DNA of 64,000 nucleotides, from NCBI GenBank assembly GCA_009823505.1, contig VZQC01000392.1, forward strand, positions 2,917,469-2,981,468. Reading direction: 5' to 3'. Position numbers and translations under genes: made by a program. The notes under the pieces were generated by a model. That model was not told the origin of the DNA. It ran no database searches and worked only from the letters and a program-made list of their open reading frames with translations. Of this stretch, positions 1-9,969 are shown piece after piece; position 1 is the first letter of the stretch; every line of letters starts with the position of its first letter. Source of the stretch: Rhizomys pruinosus. Its lineage: Eukaryota; Chordata; Mammalia; Rodentia; Spalacidae.

Positions 1-638
1 AATACACACCAGGGGCAGCTGTAATTAAACACACACTAACAAGTGCCATGGAGGTTCCAAGAAACAAGAGTCGCCCACTCTGGAGACCTCTGAAATAGTC
101 TCGTCATCCTGTAAAGGATGATACATGCTGAAATACCACATGAGTCAGCAATTCTGCTCCTAGGTCTCCACCCAGAGGAGTGAACAAGATGTTCAAATAC
201 CCAAGGGCCAGAAGATAGGATGGATAAATTGGCCGTCTTATGAAATCAGGGCAAAGGGAAAGGCTGGAAGCCCTCATCTGAGACCAAATCAAATTGCAGT
301 CACCACAGGCCCAGGTGCAGCCCCGTGCCATGATTGGGGGCTTGACACCTGTGTAGAAAGTAACATGCCAAATGAGACCCACCATGCAGAACATCATGTG
401 ACAGAACATGCCAGAGAGTCCATGCTATGCAAATGAACAAGAAAGCCTTCGCTGTGTGGCAGAGAGGCCCACTGTGTGCAGAGGCTGTGGCAGGTGAACT
501 CTGCTGGAACAGCACACTGAGCAAAAGGGCTAGAGGACACACAGTCGGGATTCAACACCATTACCAGGAACTGTGGCAGGTGGCCACCGCATGGAGGGTG
601 TGGCCTACTGAGCTGACCCTGCACAGCTACTCAGGATT
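1..638. other. intronic sequence upstream of the first KRTAP10 gene
   Basis: No gene is seen here. Roughly 120-290 resembles a very old L1 3'-end remnant, with phrases like those around L1 stop/3'UTR junctions, but the match is weak. From about 550 the sequence begins to resemble the region upstream of the KRTAP10 gene at 9241, including a shared 'accattaccaggaac' stretch, so the promoter-side homology starts here. Confidence 0.4.
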
Positions 639-790
639 GGACAACAAGGAAAGGGAAGAACGCGAAGCCTCCCACAGCAAAACACACCCGAGGATAAAAG
701 CCAGGAGCAAGAGCACCTCACACACAGCCACTCACACACAGTCACTCAGCACTCCACACTCACACACTCCCAACACCAGCCAACCCCGCC
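639..790 (+). promoter_or_regulatory. KRTAP10 promoter and 5'UTR (gene at 791)
   Basis: A TATA-like ATAAAA lies at 694-699, about 95 bases before the ATG. This predicts a start site near 725 and a 5'UTR of about 65 bases, typical of intronless KRTAP genes. The 152 bases before the ATG are almost identical to those before the gene at 9241, so the two share a promoter. The ATG context (G at -3) is good. No specific hair-factor site (HOXC13, LEF1) was assigned. Confidence 0.65.
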
Positions 791-1660
791 ATGTCTGTCT
801 ACTCTGAAGCCTGCACTGAGTCCTCCTGGCAGGTGGACAACTGCCCAGAGAGCTGCTGTGAGCCCTGCTGTGCCCCCAGCTGCTGTGAGCCCTGCTGTGC
901 CCCCAGCTGTGCCCCCAGCTGCTGTGCCCCTGACCCCTGCCTGACCCTCGTCTGCACTCCAGTGAGCTGTGTGTCCAGCCCCTGCTGCCAATCCATCTGC
1001 ACCAGCTCCTGCACTCCATGCTGCCAGCAGTCTAGCTGCCAGCCAGCTTTCTGCAGTTCCTCCCCCTTCTCTGTGACCCTCTGCTGCAAGCCTGTCTGCT
1101 GTGAACCTGTGTGCTGTGAGCCAGTCTGTTGTGAGCCCATCTGCTGTGGGTCTTCCTCCTGCTGCCAGCAGTCTAGCTGCCAGCCTTCTTGCTGCAGCTC
1201 CTCCCCAAGCTTTGTGACCCTCTGCTGCAAGCCTGTCTGCTGTGCACCCATCTGCTCTGGATCCTCCTCCTGCTTCCAGCAGTCTAGCTGCCAGCCTTCT
1301 TGCTGCAGCTCCTCCCCAAGCTGTGTGACCCTCTGCTGCAAGCCTGTCTGCTGTGCTCCCGTCTGCTCTGGATGCTCCTCCTTCTTCCAGCAGTCTAGCT
1401 GCCAGCCCTCAAGCTGCCAGTCGTCCTGCTGTGCCCCCGTCTGCTGCAAGCCAGTCTGCTGCAAACCCTGCTCCAGCGTGTCCCTGCTGTGCCGCCCCGT
1501 GTGCAGACCTGCCTGCTGTGTGCCCGCCTCCTCCTGCGGTGCCTCCTCCTGCCAGCCCAGCTGCTGCCGCCTGGCCTCCTGCATGTCCCTGCTCTGCCGC
1601 CCGGCCTGCTCCAGCCAGGCCTGCTGTGGCCTCTCCTCGGGACAGAAATCCAGCTGCTGA
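791..1660 (+). CDS. Krtap10-like: keratin-associated protein 10-like (high-cysteine hair matrix protein), intact
   Basis: An intronless gene of 289 aa, very rich in Cys, Ser and Pro. The N-terminus ([20 protein letters not shown]) and the end ([11 protein letters not shown]) match the human KRTAP10 family pattern. The middle carries CCxPx pentamers and three copies of a 37-residue block of the type [35 protein letters not shown], the first with ten extra residues (CCEPV-type pentamers). KRTAP proteins sit between keratin filaments in the hair cortex and cuticle and are cross-linked to them by disulfides. The gene lies in a Tspear intron on the same strand, as in the human cluster. It differs from the gene at 9241 by 47 residues, exactly one 37-residue block plus ten. 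The orthologue number cannot be given, because these clusters expand separately in each lineage. Confidence 0.93.
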   Translation: MSVYSEACTESSWQVDNCPESCCEPCCAPSCCEPCCAPSCAPSCCAPDPCLTLVCTPVSCVSSPCCQSICTSSCTPCCQQSSCQPAFCSSSPFSVTLCCKPVCCEPVCCEPVCCEPICCGSSSCCQQSSCQPSCCSSSPSFVTLCCKPVCCAPICSGSSSCFQQSSCQPSCCSSSPSCVTLCCKPVCCAPVCSGCSSFFQQSSCQPSSCQSSCCAPVCCKPVCCKPCSSVSLLCRPVCRPACCVPASSCGASSCQPSCCRLASCMSLLCRPACSSQACCGLSSGQKSSC

Positions 1661-1904
1661 CCTTCACCACTCTGCTGAGTGCTAGGCCCGAGGGCTGCTT
1701 CCCACCACTGTGGTCACCACACCCTCTGGCCTGACTGCAGCAGCATCAGGGACAGCATTCCAGAGTGTGGCTGGCTCCTGAGTCCTCTCCAAGACTGCCT
1801 GATGGAGCGCCACTGTCCCAGACCCCGAATCCTGGGATGACTCCCACCCCAGCCGCAGTCCTGCCTTCCCTGGGCTGACTCTGCATGCATGCTAAGCCTG
1901 CCTT

Positions 1905-2152
1905 GGGGACAGGAGAGATGGCTCAAAGATAAGGACCCTTGCTGCTTCTGCACAGGCCCTGAGTTCAGTTCCCAGCACTCAGGTGGCAGCCCATGACCAC
2001 CTATAGCTCCAGCTTAGGGTGTCCTGTGCCCTCTTTTGGCATCTGTGGGTATCTGCACTCATGTGCACAGACTCCCACACAGACACACAGGGATGGAAAG
2101 ACACACAGAAACACACACACACACACACAATATAAAGAATTACAATAAAAAT
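1905..2152 (+). mobile_element. B2 SINE in the 3' flank of the KRTAP10 gene at 791
   Basis: A diverged B2-type SINE begins near 'gagagatggctcaaagataagg' and ends in a (CA)n run and an A-rich tail. The tail holds AATAAA at 2144-2149, about 490 bases after the KRTAP10 stop codon. It is the first canonical poly(A) signal in this 3' flank, so the SINE may supply the gene's transcript end. The gene at 9241 has a different 3' flank with its own AATAAA. Confidence 0.7.
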
Positions 2153-2395
2153 TTAAGCCTACCCTTGTCTCCTGGTGACCTGTTTCCTGTGTGTGGCATG
2201 GGTTATGTGGGCATGGACATGACAATACTGGGTGTGAGTGGAACCTCAGCCCAGGATTCAGCCTGGCTCTCCTGAGAGGAGCTAGCTGCTGTCTGAGTTA
2301 GCACTGTGGAACAAACTGACCTCAAGGTGGAAGCTTGATGGCCAGAGCATGAGGTGCTGCTCACGACTGCACAGTCAGGAAACACAGAGAAATGA

Positions 2396-3014
2396 ATGCT
2401 AGATCTCAGCTCACTTCCTCCTTTTCAAGCAGTCCAGTCATGGCACTGGATTGCACCCGTCCTCCCCAGCGTCCACTTGTGGGGCCTGTACTTGGGAAGC
2501 TTGTGAGATGTGGGGAGGGCAGAGCTGTAGGGTGGGCTGGCGCTAGGAATGGAACTGCCATGTAGACGTAGTCCCTTATGGGACACGGGATGCAGATCCC
2601 TGGGAAGAAGGCCAGGCTCAGGTGGATCCCAGCCCCTAAGAGCTTGGGAAGTGCAGGCATTGCTCAGGGTCCACAGTTCAAGACCACATCTCACCCTGGA
2701 TTGAGGCTCCCACCAGGCTCTAGGGCCCTGAAGATGCTAGTCCTGCAGCCTCCAATGCCTTCTCCCCATCGACCTTCCTGGATCACAACCTGAGCACACC
2801 CTGCCCACAGCCCAGATGCCCCCACAATTCCTCTAGTGACACACGGTGTGGATCTCTCACACCACCTCACTGCCTGGCTGCCGTTCCCACTGCAGATCCA
2901 AGATCCCACGCTTCCCAAGTACAGGCCCCACAAGTGGACGCTGGGGAGGACGGGTGCAATCCAGTGCCATGACTGGACTGCTTGAAAAGGAGGAAGTGAG
3001 CTGAGATCTAGCAT
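2396..3014. repeat. 105-bp perfect inverted repeat with 409-bp spacer
   Basis: Bases 2396-2500 and 2910-3014 are exact reverse complements over 105 bp. Weaker match continues outward on both sides, for example 'catgctctggccatca' at 3060 against its complement near 2335. The arms resemble parts of a rodent LTR-type repeat in opposite orientations, but two independently aged copies would not normally stay identical. A recent inverted duplication or gene conversion would explain it, as would a fold-back artefact. Confidence 0.9.
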
Positions 3015-3195
3015 CCTCTCTCTCTGCTTCCTGACTGTGGAGTCCTGAGCAGCGCCTCATGCTCTGGCCATCACGCCTTTCCCACCATGACAGACTGTGC
3101 TTTCTAACTGTGAGCCAGACCAACAATTTTTCCTTAAATTGTTTCTAATCAAATATTTTGTCACAACCACAAGAAAAAAGTATGTAATACACTGG
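3015..3195 (+). mobile_element. LTR-like repeat tail (rodent MaLR type)
   Basis: The stretch 'accatgacagactgtgc..aactgtgagcc' followed by 'tattttgtcacaaccacaag' is a diverged form of the common 3' end of rodent MaLR-type LTRs. Family assignment is from pattern memory only. Confidence 0.45.
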
Positions 3196-4265
3196 GCTAT
3201 GTCAATCCTCTCACCAGTTCCAGATCCCACACACAGTGGTCCCGTGCTCAGAGCAGCCACTTCCTCCAGCATAACCTAGAAAACTGCCTCTACAGCCATC
3301 ATGGACATTCTAGGACCAAGAAAAGGTATATCCAACTTGTCCCTTTTTGGAGCAAATGAAGGTGTAAAGAGAAGTGAAACACCAAGGAGCAGAGATGGAT
3401 CCCTTCCCACCACCTCAGAAATGACCGTCACCTTCCCACCATCTCAGGTCTTGAGGCCCACTTCCCACCACGTCACAGCCAATGCCCTCACACTCCCTCC
3501 TTTTCCTGGGTCCTTTGGCTCTGGAAGGACGTTCTGGACTTGCTCCTCTCACAGCCCCACACTCACTCACTGAAAGGCTATTGAGGAGCAGAAGACAGAA
3601 GTGAACAGTAGAGACCACACCAGGCCGAGCAGGCTGCTGTGCATCTGCAGGATGGCGAGGCAGGTAGAAGCTGACAGGTGTGAACCTGGGAACCCAGTGC
3701 CCAAGAGACAGATAGCTGAATGCTCCAGTCAGAAAATCAGTCACACACCTGCCTGTGTAGCGGCTTGAAGCAGAGGACGGCATGTGAAAATTCAGAGTAG
3801 GGTGCCGGGAGTAAGGGATACCCCATTTGTGTTAGCCTGTCCTGGGCCTGGGAACCCCACTCGCATCAGAATGCCACCTCTCATCCTAGGCCTAAATACA
3901 GCTACTATTAAATTGAAAAGCAATGAGCTTTCAGGAATTAAAACTTGGCCGGGCAGACAGACAGAGGGCAAAGAACAGACTCTAAATTTTTAGGCAGATG
4001 AGAGAAACTGTTTGGAAAACAGAATCCAGACACTATCCAGAGAGGCATGCAAATGGTAAAAATGGGGGATACTTAAGAATCAACACGAAGAAAGCTCACA
4101 CCAGAGGAAAGGACTTTCAAATAATGCAGATCATCTGAGATGATCACATGGAGATTCCAGGCTCACTCCAGCTATGGGATAAAATGACACAACCTGCAAG
4201 CAGATACCAGAGGTCTAGAAAAAGAAGGAAGAAAGACAACCACAGACTGAATCTGAAAGTTGGGT
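3196..4265. other. intronic, nothing recognised
   Basis: No gene, SINE or tandem repeat was recognised. The open frames here are short, with no splice context or family resemblance. Confidence 0.5.
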
Positions 4266-6400
4266 GTGCTGGTTCGTATGAGAATGTCCCCCATGGGCTC
4301 CAAGTATTTGGATATTTTTTCCCTAGTTGGTGTTGCTGGTTCATGAGGTCTTAGAAGCTGTGGCCACGCTGGAGGAAGCATGTCAGTGGGGCCAGGCTTA
4401 GAGAGTTCTTAAAGCCTTGCCAATGCCCAGTCACACTCTCTGCTTCCTATGCTTGCTTAAAGATGTAATCCTCTGCTTTCTCTTCCTGCTCCTGTACCTC
4501 CTCCCCACCATGATGGACTCTAATTCCCCTGGAACCATAAGCTCAAATAAACTCTTCCTTCTGTAAGTTTGTGTGGTTGTGCTGTTTCTATCACAGCAAC
4601 AGAATAGTGACTAATACAGTAATTAGTACAGAGAGTGGAGAGTTGGCTGTGAAGAACCTGACCATGTGGGTGTTTGGAGAAATGTGGAAGACTTTGGAAG
4701 TTTGGGCTAGAAAAACTGTTGACTGCTGTAAGGAGAGATTCACAGGCCATTCTAGTAGAAGCCTGGAAAAAAGCAGTGCAGAGAATAATGTAGTTCCAGA
4801 GGAAAATAGGACTTAAGCAGCAAAATAAGGGATATTTTGTCAGAGTCTGGCTGGAGTTTGCCCACAGCCCAAATGCTTGCCTGAGGCTAAGCTGAAAAAA
4901 AGAAATGGACTAATTTCTTTGGCAGAGGATATTTCAGTCAGCACTCAGTTTATGAAATGGTGGTGTGGCCTAATAGTTAATATTATACAGATGCTAAAGT
5001 GAAAAAAGAGCAAATGTGGGGGAAGAATAGTGCACTGTGCAGCTTGGACTGAAAACTAGCACGAGGAAGCTAAATGGTGGAGCCAAGCCATGTGCTGAGC
5101 GAGCAGGATATCCCTTTGATAAGGAGATAAAAGTGATAAGGAGAGGCCTAGAGACTTTCCAAGTCAACCAGTGGAAAGAGTACTTTCAGGGCAAGTCCAC
5201 ACCTAGCTAAGCCTTCCAACTTGTGAAAGGACAATGACTGGAGGGGAGTTTTCTACTCCAAGAAAACTACACACAAGGGAAGCTGTGAATGGGATGAAGC
5301 AGGCCAGGGTCCAACCCAAGACCTGCAGCCAAACCCTAGGAGTTTCATTCACATGGTGCTACGCTTTAGAGGCCCAAGGAAAGATGCAAGAAGGTGAAGG
5401 CACTCATCTGCCCATGAGAGACCAGGGCCAGGCAGCCAGCAGCAGCACGGGGCGTCCCTGCATAGAGAGTGCCCTGAGAGGCCATTAGCTTGAAGCTGTG
5501 AAGGTGAAGCCTGGCTTGGGCAGTGGAGAAACCTCAGAGACATTTGAGATGCCAGACGTGTGACATATTAGCCAAGGAGAGCTGCATTCAGGAGTGGGTA
5601 CCTGAGCCCAAACGATAAGGATGTGTGATAACCACCACAAGCGCTTGGAAAGAGGCTGAGCCATCTAAGTTCTTTGGAAGTCAAGTTCCAGTAGTCGCAC
5701 ATGGAGCTACTGTACTTTGTGTTTGCCCTGCTGTTTTTGGTCTTGTTTTGATCCAGTATTCCCTCCCATTCTGCCTCTCATTTCTCCCCTTTGGAATGAG
5801 AATGTGTATTCTCCCAGTTCCATTGCTACTGTTGAGATATAATGTAAATTGGGCTTTTTTGATTTGATAGGCGATGTTCGCCTTAAGAGATTGTACAGTC
5901 TCAGAAGAGACTTTGGACTGTAGAATTTTGATTAGTATTGAAATTGGCAAAGATGATGGGGACTTGTAAGGTTGGACTAGTGCACCATCTTTAACATTTT
6001 ATATGGTAATGAGTCTATGGGGGCATGGGAGTGCAATGTGGTGGCTTGAATGATGATCGTCCGCAGAGGTCTAACTATATAGATATTTTTTGGCCAGTCA
6101 GTCGACCAGTTTTGGGAAGCTCTTAGAAGGTATGGCCATCCTGCATGACGCATTTCCACTGGGGGTGGGCTATTAAGAGAGTCTCTTTAAAAACACTTGT
6201 CACTTTCCAGTCACTGCTCTGTGCTTCTTGAATGTGAACTCGCTTTCTACTCCAGCACCTCTGCCCACCATGCCTCCCGCCACGATGGACTCTCAATTTC
6301 CCTTAGAACCATAAGCTCAAATGAACTCATCCTTCTGTAAGTTCCTTGACCATTGGTGTATTATCACACCCAATAGCCCTGAAATCTGATAGCTGCCCCT
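4266..6400 (+). mobile_element. MaLR-type LTR element, LTR - internal - LTR
   Basis: An LTR at about 4266-4612 opens with 'tgtgctggttcg' and ends 'cagcaacagaatagtgactaat'. A non-coding internal region (about 4613-6025) follows, then a second LTR at about 6028-6385 with the same landmarks. Total length near 2.1 kb fits a non-autonomous ERVL-MaLR element (ORR1/MT group). I see no gag or pol gene. The second LTR and its right flank (to 6496) are also found at about 7493-8295 and 15895-16706, where SINEs interrupt them. Confidence 0.6.
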
Positions 6401-6496
6401 GCCACACAGGGAACCAAGACAAAGCACTGACTCCATGACTTGGTGACACTGCTTCAAACCAGATTCTATACCCAGCCAGGTTATCTCAGCACAGTG

Positions 6497-6497
6497 N
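6497..6497. other. single-N assembly gap
   Basis: One undetermined base separates '..ctcagcacagtg' from a (CT)n run. The ~260 bases left of it recur, with small differences, at 8035-8295 and 16440-16706. That is the mark of a filled or unjoined gap. Confidence 0.9.
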
Positions 6498-6499
6498 TT

Positions 6500-6501
<2 letters not shown>

Positions 6502-6551
<50 letters not shown>
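6502..6551. repeat. (CT)n microsatellite
   Basis: About 25 uninterrupted CT units directly right of the single-N gap. The true length is uncertain because of the gap. Confidence 0.95.
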
Positions 6552-6553
<2 letters not shown>

Positions 6554-6574
6554 TCTTGAGTTTTTCATTCTCTT

Positions 6575-7259
6575 TTCTTAGTTCTCTGACTTGTTCTTTA
6601 TAATCTTTGATTTCTTTGAATATTTTTGCAATTGTTCCTCTAAGATCTGTGTCCTGGCCCATCCCCAGGGGGTTTCCACTGTAGGAGTCTTCCACAGGGT
6701 TGGTAGAGCTTGGTGTGGAATGATCCTGCACCTTTCCCATGTTGTCTCTTCTTTATGTCCTTGGCATGTGGGTTTCTCTTTGCCTGTATTCCAATGTGAA
6801 TCCCAAATTGCCTCTTCACTGTGTTGAAGGCTTGCTTTGCTTGCCTCTTTCAGATGACTTCCTTGTTTGTTTGGTTGATTTGTTTTTCTCCTTTTTTCCT
6901 TGCTTATGGAGTGTTGACCTAAGTTTTAGGCTTTCTATTGGAACTCTAACTCACTCTTCCCTTTCTGTTCTGAAGATTCTCCAAAGAATCCACTTGGACA
7001 CTCCCTCCGCAATTCCAGTTGTGTGTGGGGGGGGGTGCATTATTCCCTACTCTGTGCTTCAGGTGGTCCTGGGAAATCCCTGATCTCAAGTCTCACAGTG
7101 GCAACAGGCCTACCTTTTGTACCAGCTAGGAGGACAACTTCATTCTCACAGCCACACAAGACAATCAAACCAAAGATGATTGAATCAAACTAAATAATCC
7201 ACCTGGCTGAAGTGCCCAGCTCCTACCTGTGCTTCAGGTGGTCCTGGTAAATCCCCAAT
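6575..7259 (-). mobile_element. unclassified retroelement-like sequence
   Basis: On the - strand, about 6490-6740 encodes a short piece with a charged, coiled-coil-like run (IKDYKEQVRELRKENEKLKK) reminiscent of an L1 ORF1 N-terminus, but not close enough to assign. The rest has no frame. It is repeated, with many single-base indels, at 14941-15650. Confidence 0.35.
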
Positions 7260-7492
7260 CTCCATATTTAGATTAAAAAATTTTTTTTTTATGTGTATGA
7301 ATGTACTGTCTGCATGTAGGTTGGTGCGCCTGTGTCGTGCAATGCCGCAGAGGTCAGAAGAAGGTATCGGATTCCCCTGGAACTGGAGTTAAAGACAGTT
7401 CTCAGCTGCCATGTGGGTGCTGGGGATTGAACCTGGGTCCTCTGCAAGAGCAGTCGGCACTCCTAACTGCTAGGCCATCTCTTCAGCCCGTA
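7260..7492 (-). mobile_element. B2 SINE, reverse
   Basis: The reverse complement of a B2 consensus, with landmarks 'gtactgtctgcatgtagg', 'gattgaacctgggtcctctgcaa' and 'gccatctcttcagccc'. It splits an LTR and has an 'atatttagat'-like target duplication on each side. Confidence 0.85.
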
Positions 7493-7615
7493 TTTAGATA
7501 TTTTATTGCCAGTTAGTGGCACTGTTTTGGGAAGTCTTAGAAGGAGTGGCCATGCTGGATGAAGCACTTCACTGAGGATGGGCTTAGAGAGTGCTTTAAA
7601 GACTTGTCAATCTCT

Positions 7616-7795
7616 CGCCGGGCATGGTGGTGCACGCCTTTAATCCTAGCACTTGGGAGGCAGAGGCAGGCAGATCTTTGTGAGTTCAAGGCCAGCCTGG
7701 TCTACAGAGTGAGTTCCAGAACAAGCTGGGACTAAGGGGAGACCTGTTCTCGAAAAGGCAATCCCCCCAAAAAAAAAAAAAAAAAAAAAAATAAA
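7616..7795 (+). mobile_element. B1 SINE
   Basis: B1 (7SL-derived) start 'gccgggcatggtggtgcacg' with 'ttcaaggccagcctggtcta' and an A-rich tail. It interrupts the LTR at 7493-8170. The duplicated 'tgtcaatct' on each side is the likely target-site duplication. Confidence 0.9.
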
Positions 7796-7849
7796 AACTG
7801 TCAATCTTAGTCAACTCTCTGCTCCTGTGCCTGCTTGAAATATGTGAGC

Positions 7850-8030
7850 TGAGAAACCGTCTGAAACCCAATTCCCGGAGAAACTCCAGTTCCAGGGGAA
7901 TCCGAGACCCTCTTCTGACCTCCGCGGCATTGCATGACATGGGTGCACAGACCTACATGCAGACAGTACATTCCTACACATAAATAAATAAAAATTAATA
8001 AAAAAAATTTATATAAAAAAAAAGAAAATG
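7850..8030 (+). mobile_element. B2 SINE 3' part
   Basis: Landmarks 'ttccaggggaatccgagacc' and 'cctacatgcagacagtacat' followed by an A-rich tail. It is a 5'-truncated B2 inserted in the same LTR as the B1 at 7616. Confidence 0.85.
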
Positions 8031-8170
8031 TGAACTGCTTTCTACTCCAGCACCTCTGCCCACCATGCCTCCCTGCCACGATGGACTCTAATTCCCTTAG
8101 AACCATAAGCTCAAATGAACTCATCCTTCTGTAAGTTCTCTTGGACATGGTGTTTCCATCACACCAATAG

Positions 8171-9088
8171 CCGTGAAATCTGATAGCTGCCCCTGCCAGA
8201 CACATGGGAACCAAGGACAAAGCACTGACTCCATGACTTGGTGACACTGCTTCAAACCAGATTCTATACCCAGCCAGGTTATCTCAGCACAGTGGACAGA
8301 TGTGCAGAAATCTTAGAGTGTGATCATGAGGTATGTAAAAAAGCCTCAGGGCTTCCACCTGGCCAAACATACATGAGAAAAGTGGAGTCTACCCGAAAAC
8401 TTAACAGAGATGTGGCGTTTTGGGGAGACCTGGATGTGGAGGAGTACTTGCCATACAACCAGAGCAGAGTGTTCTCTGCAAGGCACAGCCAACAGGGGTG
8501 AGGGGCCTGAGGACACCCGTCAAGAAGCTTCTGAGGAAGTATACAAAGATGTGCGTTTTTCTGTTTTTTATGTGTGTTTTTCTATTTTACATACATGTAA
8601 AATGTTTAAAGCAACAACAATCATAACAACGAGAACATGCCCTCATCCTGCAAGCAGAGCCTGTGCACAGCAGGCTTTTGCAGCTAAATTCTGCTTGTCT
8701 CCTTGGAAGCGGCTCCTTCATACACACTCCTGCTCACCTTGCTGCTGAACCCCTGTTCTGACCAGCTGTCTGTTCCAGGATGGAAGAGCCTGGAACTCCC
8801 AGCTGGGAACCCCCAGATCTGACAATACCAAGAGGACCCTGGAATTAGAGCCTGTGGTCGGAGTCTCTGGCCAAGGTGCTGGTCCCAGAACACAGGAAAG
8901 CCTGCCTGTGATGGGCCTTCCTGGGCTCAGCCTGACCCTTGTCTCCCAGTCACAGGCACACTGGACAAGCACACTGAGGACAAGGGCTGGTCCTGGGGTT
9001 CAAAGCCATTACCAGGAACCCTGGCAGGTGGCCACCAGATGAAGGATGTGGCCTTCCTGGGGTGAAGCAGCATAGCGTCCACGGGGCT
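8171..9088. other. intronic sequence upstream of the KRTAP10 gene at 9241
   Basis: No gene is recognised. An 87-codon open frame at 8238-8501 recurs unchanged at 16650-16913 in copy B, but that follows from the duplication. It matches no family I know and has no promoter or splice context. From about 8994 the sequence resembles the distal promoter of the gene at 791. Confidence 0.5.
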
Positions 9089-9240
9089 GGACAACAAGGA
9101 AAGGGAAGAACACGGAGCCTCCCACAGCAAAACACACCCGAGGATAAAAGCCAGGAGCAAGAGCACCTCACACACAGCCACTCACACACAGTCACTCAGC
9201 ACTCCACACTCACACACTCCCAACACCAGCCAACCCCGCC
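9089..9240 (+). promoter_or_regulatory. KRTAP10 promoter and 5'UTR (gene at 9241)
   Basis: ATAAAA at 9144-9149 sits about 95 bases before the ATG. The block from 'ggacaacaaggaaaggg' to the ATG is nearly identical to the promoters before 791 and 17660. Confidence 0.65.
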
Positions 9241-9969
9241 ATGTCTGTCTACTCTGAAGCCTGCACTGAGTCCTCCTGGCAGGTGGACAACTGCCCAGAG
9301 AGCTGCTGTGAGCCCTGCTGTGCCCCCAGCTGCTGTGAGCCCTGCTGTGCCCCCTGCTGTGCCCCCAGCTGCTGTGCCCCTGCCCCCTGCCTGACTCTAG
9401 TCTGCAGTCCAGTGAGCTGTGTGTCCAGCCCCTGCTGCCAATCCATCTGCACCAGCTCCTGCGCACCATGCTGCCAGCAGTCTAGCTGCCAGCCTTCTTG
9501 CTGCAGCTCTTCCCCAAGCTGTGTGACCCTCTGCTGCAAGCCTGTCTGCTGTGCACCCATCTGCTCTGGATCTGCCTCCTGCTGCCAGCAGTCTAGCTGC
9601 CAGCCTTCTTGCTGCAGCTCCTCCCCAAGCTGTGTGACCCTCTGCTGCAAGCCTGTGTGCTGTGCTCCCATCTGCTCTGGATCCTCCTCCTGCTTCCAGC
9701 AGTCTAGCTGCCAGCCCTCATGCTGCCAGTTGTCTTGCTGTGCCCCCGTCTGCTGCAAGCCAGTCTGCTGCAAACCCTGCTCCAGCGTGTCCCTGCTGTG
9801 CCGCCCCGTGTGCAGACCTGCCTGCTGTGTGCCCGCCTCCTCCTGTGGTGCCTCCTCCTGCCAGCCCAGCTGCTGCCGCCCGGCCTCCTGCGTGTCCCTG
9901 CTCTGCCGCCCAGCCTGCTCCAGCCAGTCCTGCTGTGGCCTCTCCTTGGGACAGAAGTCAAGCTTCTGA
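9241..9969 (+). CDS. Krtap10-like: keratin-associated protein 10-like, intact
   Basis: An intronless 242-aa high-Cys protein sharing its N-terminus ([20 protein letters not shown]) and most of its length with the gene at 791. It has two copies of the 37-residue CCQQSSC..CSGSSS block instead of three and lacks the ten-residue CCEPV extension, which together account for the 47-residue difference. The C-terminus ends GQKSSF, so the last Cys present in the 791 gene (GQKSSC) is replaced by Phe. The role is as for other KRTAP10 proteins, disulfide cross-linking in the hair shaft. The gene sits in copy A of the ~6 kb duplication, inside a Tspear intron and about 2 kb before Tspear exon 11999. Just after the stop codon the sequence becomes unrelated to the 791 gene. 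Confidence 0.93.
   Translation: MSVYSEACTESSWQVDNCPESCCEPCCAPSCCEPCCAPCCAPSCCAPAPCLTLVCSPVSCVSSPCCQSICTSSCAPCCQQSSCQPSCCSSSPSCVTLCCKPVCCAPICSGSASCCQQSSCQPSCCSSSPSCVTLCCKPVCCAPICSGSSSCFQQSSCQPSCCQLSCCAPVCCKPVCCKPCSSVSLLCRPVCRPACCVPASSCGASSCQPSCCRPASCVSLLCRPACSSQSCCGLSLGQKSSF

Noticed and set aside
799..1584. Gln-rich antisense frames over the KRTAP10 genes
   Set aside because: Shadows of the Cys/Ser-rich sense genes; the + strand has the TATA box, the start and the family termini.
8238..8501. 87-codon frame, identical at 16650-16913
   Set aside because: Identity follows from the ~6 kb duplication. It starts inside LTR-flank sequence and matches no known family.
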